From Bacteroidales bacterium UBA1219 (GTDB lineage: Bacteria; Bacteroidota; Bacteroidia; Bacteroidales; P3): 15,241 nucleotides of DNA. The notes below the pieces were generated by a model. The model worked only from the letters and a program-made list of their open reading frames with translations, did not search any database and had not been told where the DNA came from. The stretch spans positions 1 through 15,241 of the forward strand of contig DBXF01000044.1 in NCBI GenBank assembly GCA_002309295.1, read 5' to 3'. Below, in pieces: positions 15,038 to 15,241 of this stretch. Every line of letters begins with the position of its first letter. The stretch's first letter is position 1. The position numbers and the translations under genes are program-made.

Positions 15038-15073
15038 ATCTGATAATCTGAAAATCCGAAAGTCTGAAAATCG
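15038..15073. repeat. Degenerate 8-base tandem repeat
   Basis: Units ATCTGATA, ATCTGAAA, ATCCGAAA, GTCTGAAA and a partial ATCG start at 15038, 15046, 15054, 15062 and 15070, a strict 8-base period with core RTCYGAAA. The array lies between the terminator and the 3' end of the tRNA-Arg gene. No function can be assigned. Confidence 0.6.
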
Positions 15074-15091
15074 AGTTCGCAGGACACAAAG

Positions 15092-15165
15092 TGATCTTGC
15101 TGCGATTCGAACGCAGGACCTACTGCTTAGAAGGCAGTTGCTCTATCCAGCTGAGCTACAAGACC
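15092..15165 (-). tRNA. tRNA-Arg (anticodon TCT)
   Basis: Read on the minus strand, the gene starts GGTCTTG and ends CAAGATC plus discriminator A, giving a full 7-bp acceptor stem with one G-U pair. The D arm is GCTC/GAGC, the anticodon loop is CTTCTAA (anticodon at 15129-15131), and the T arm is CTGCG-TTCGAAT-CGCAG. CCA is not encoded after the discriminator. The gene lies 28 bases after the partial tRNA-Pro gene on the same strand, so the two are likely co-transcribed. Confidence 0.95.
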
Positions 15166-15193
15166 TTATTTCTTTGGAAATTTGCTTTTGAAG

Positions 15194-15241
15194 TCGGGAT
15201 GGCAGGATTCGAACCTGCGACCTCCTGCTCCCAAAGCAGGC
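15194..15241 (-). tRNA. tRNA-Pro (anticodon TGG), partial at the window edge
   Basis: Only the 3' part is in the window. On the minus strand it shows the anticodon arm CCTGC-TTTGGGA-GCAGG (anticodon TGG at 15231-15233), the T arm GCAGG-TTCGAAT-CCTGC, the acceptor strand CATCCCG and discriminator A. The D arm and the 5' acceptor strand lie beyond the last base. Confidence 0.92.

Overview
The window looks like a chromosomal iron/heme acquisition locus from an anaerobic gut-type member of the Bacteroidales (phylum Bacteroidota). The evidence is the gene set itself (hmuRSTUV, CcsBA, Cys-(Lys/Thr)-Asp-Glu lipoproteins), A-rich leaders with no Shine-Dalgarno sequence, a TAnnTTTG-type -7 promoter element, and coding DNA that looks clearly richer in G+C than the A/T-rich gaps. 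I cannot name the genus.

Layout. Positions 1-118 hold an upstream control region with a 10-bp inverted repeat and a candidate promoter. Nine genes follow on the + strand with no large gaps. First come a porin-like outer-membrane barrel (119-1423), an imelysin-family lipoprotein (1455-2609), a lipoprotein di-heme c-type oxidoreductase of the DUF1111 family (2653-4272) and the heme-handling cytochrome c synthase CcsBA (4386-6605). The second half is an hmu operon: TonB-dependent heme receptor HmuR (6677-8815), membrane-anchored CobN-like chelatase HmuS (8835-13193), seven-helix protein HmuT (13315-14013), ExbB/TolQ-like HmuU (14016-14636) and ExbD-like DUF2149 protein HmuV (14614-14940). A strong bidirectional terminator (14969-15004) ends the cluster. 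Beyond it lie two convergent tRNA genes on the minus strand: tRNA-Arg(TCT), and tRNA-Pro(TGG), which runs off the end.

How the parts may work together. HmuR would bring heme into the periplasm, where HmuS would act. HmuS is a CobN-like body held by one helix at each end, so its chelatase domain should lie outside the cytoplasm, where there is no ATP. The AAA+ partners of classical chelatases are absent. In their place is a complete ExbB/ExbD-like proton-channel pair, HmuU/HmuV. This suggests a chelatase running in reverse (removing iron from heme), powered by proton-motive force and perhaps by reductant. The first half adds a c-type cytochrome and the machinery that attaches heme to cytochromes, next to an imelysin, whose relatives act in iron uptake (EfeO). 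No HmuY hemophore gene is present between ccsBA and hmuR.

The most specific new observation is that the leaders at the two ends of the locus (positions 12-52 and 6611-6650) share TTTGTG-N23-CACAAAT with identical spacing, plus a related TACC..TAAG..CTAT core. This supports common regulation of the two halves by one unidentified factor. I saw no mobile elements, CRISPR arrays or broken genes, and no gene-free stretch exceeds about 150 bases.
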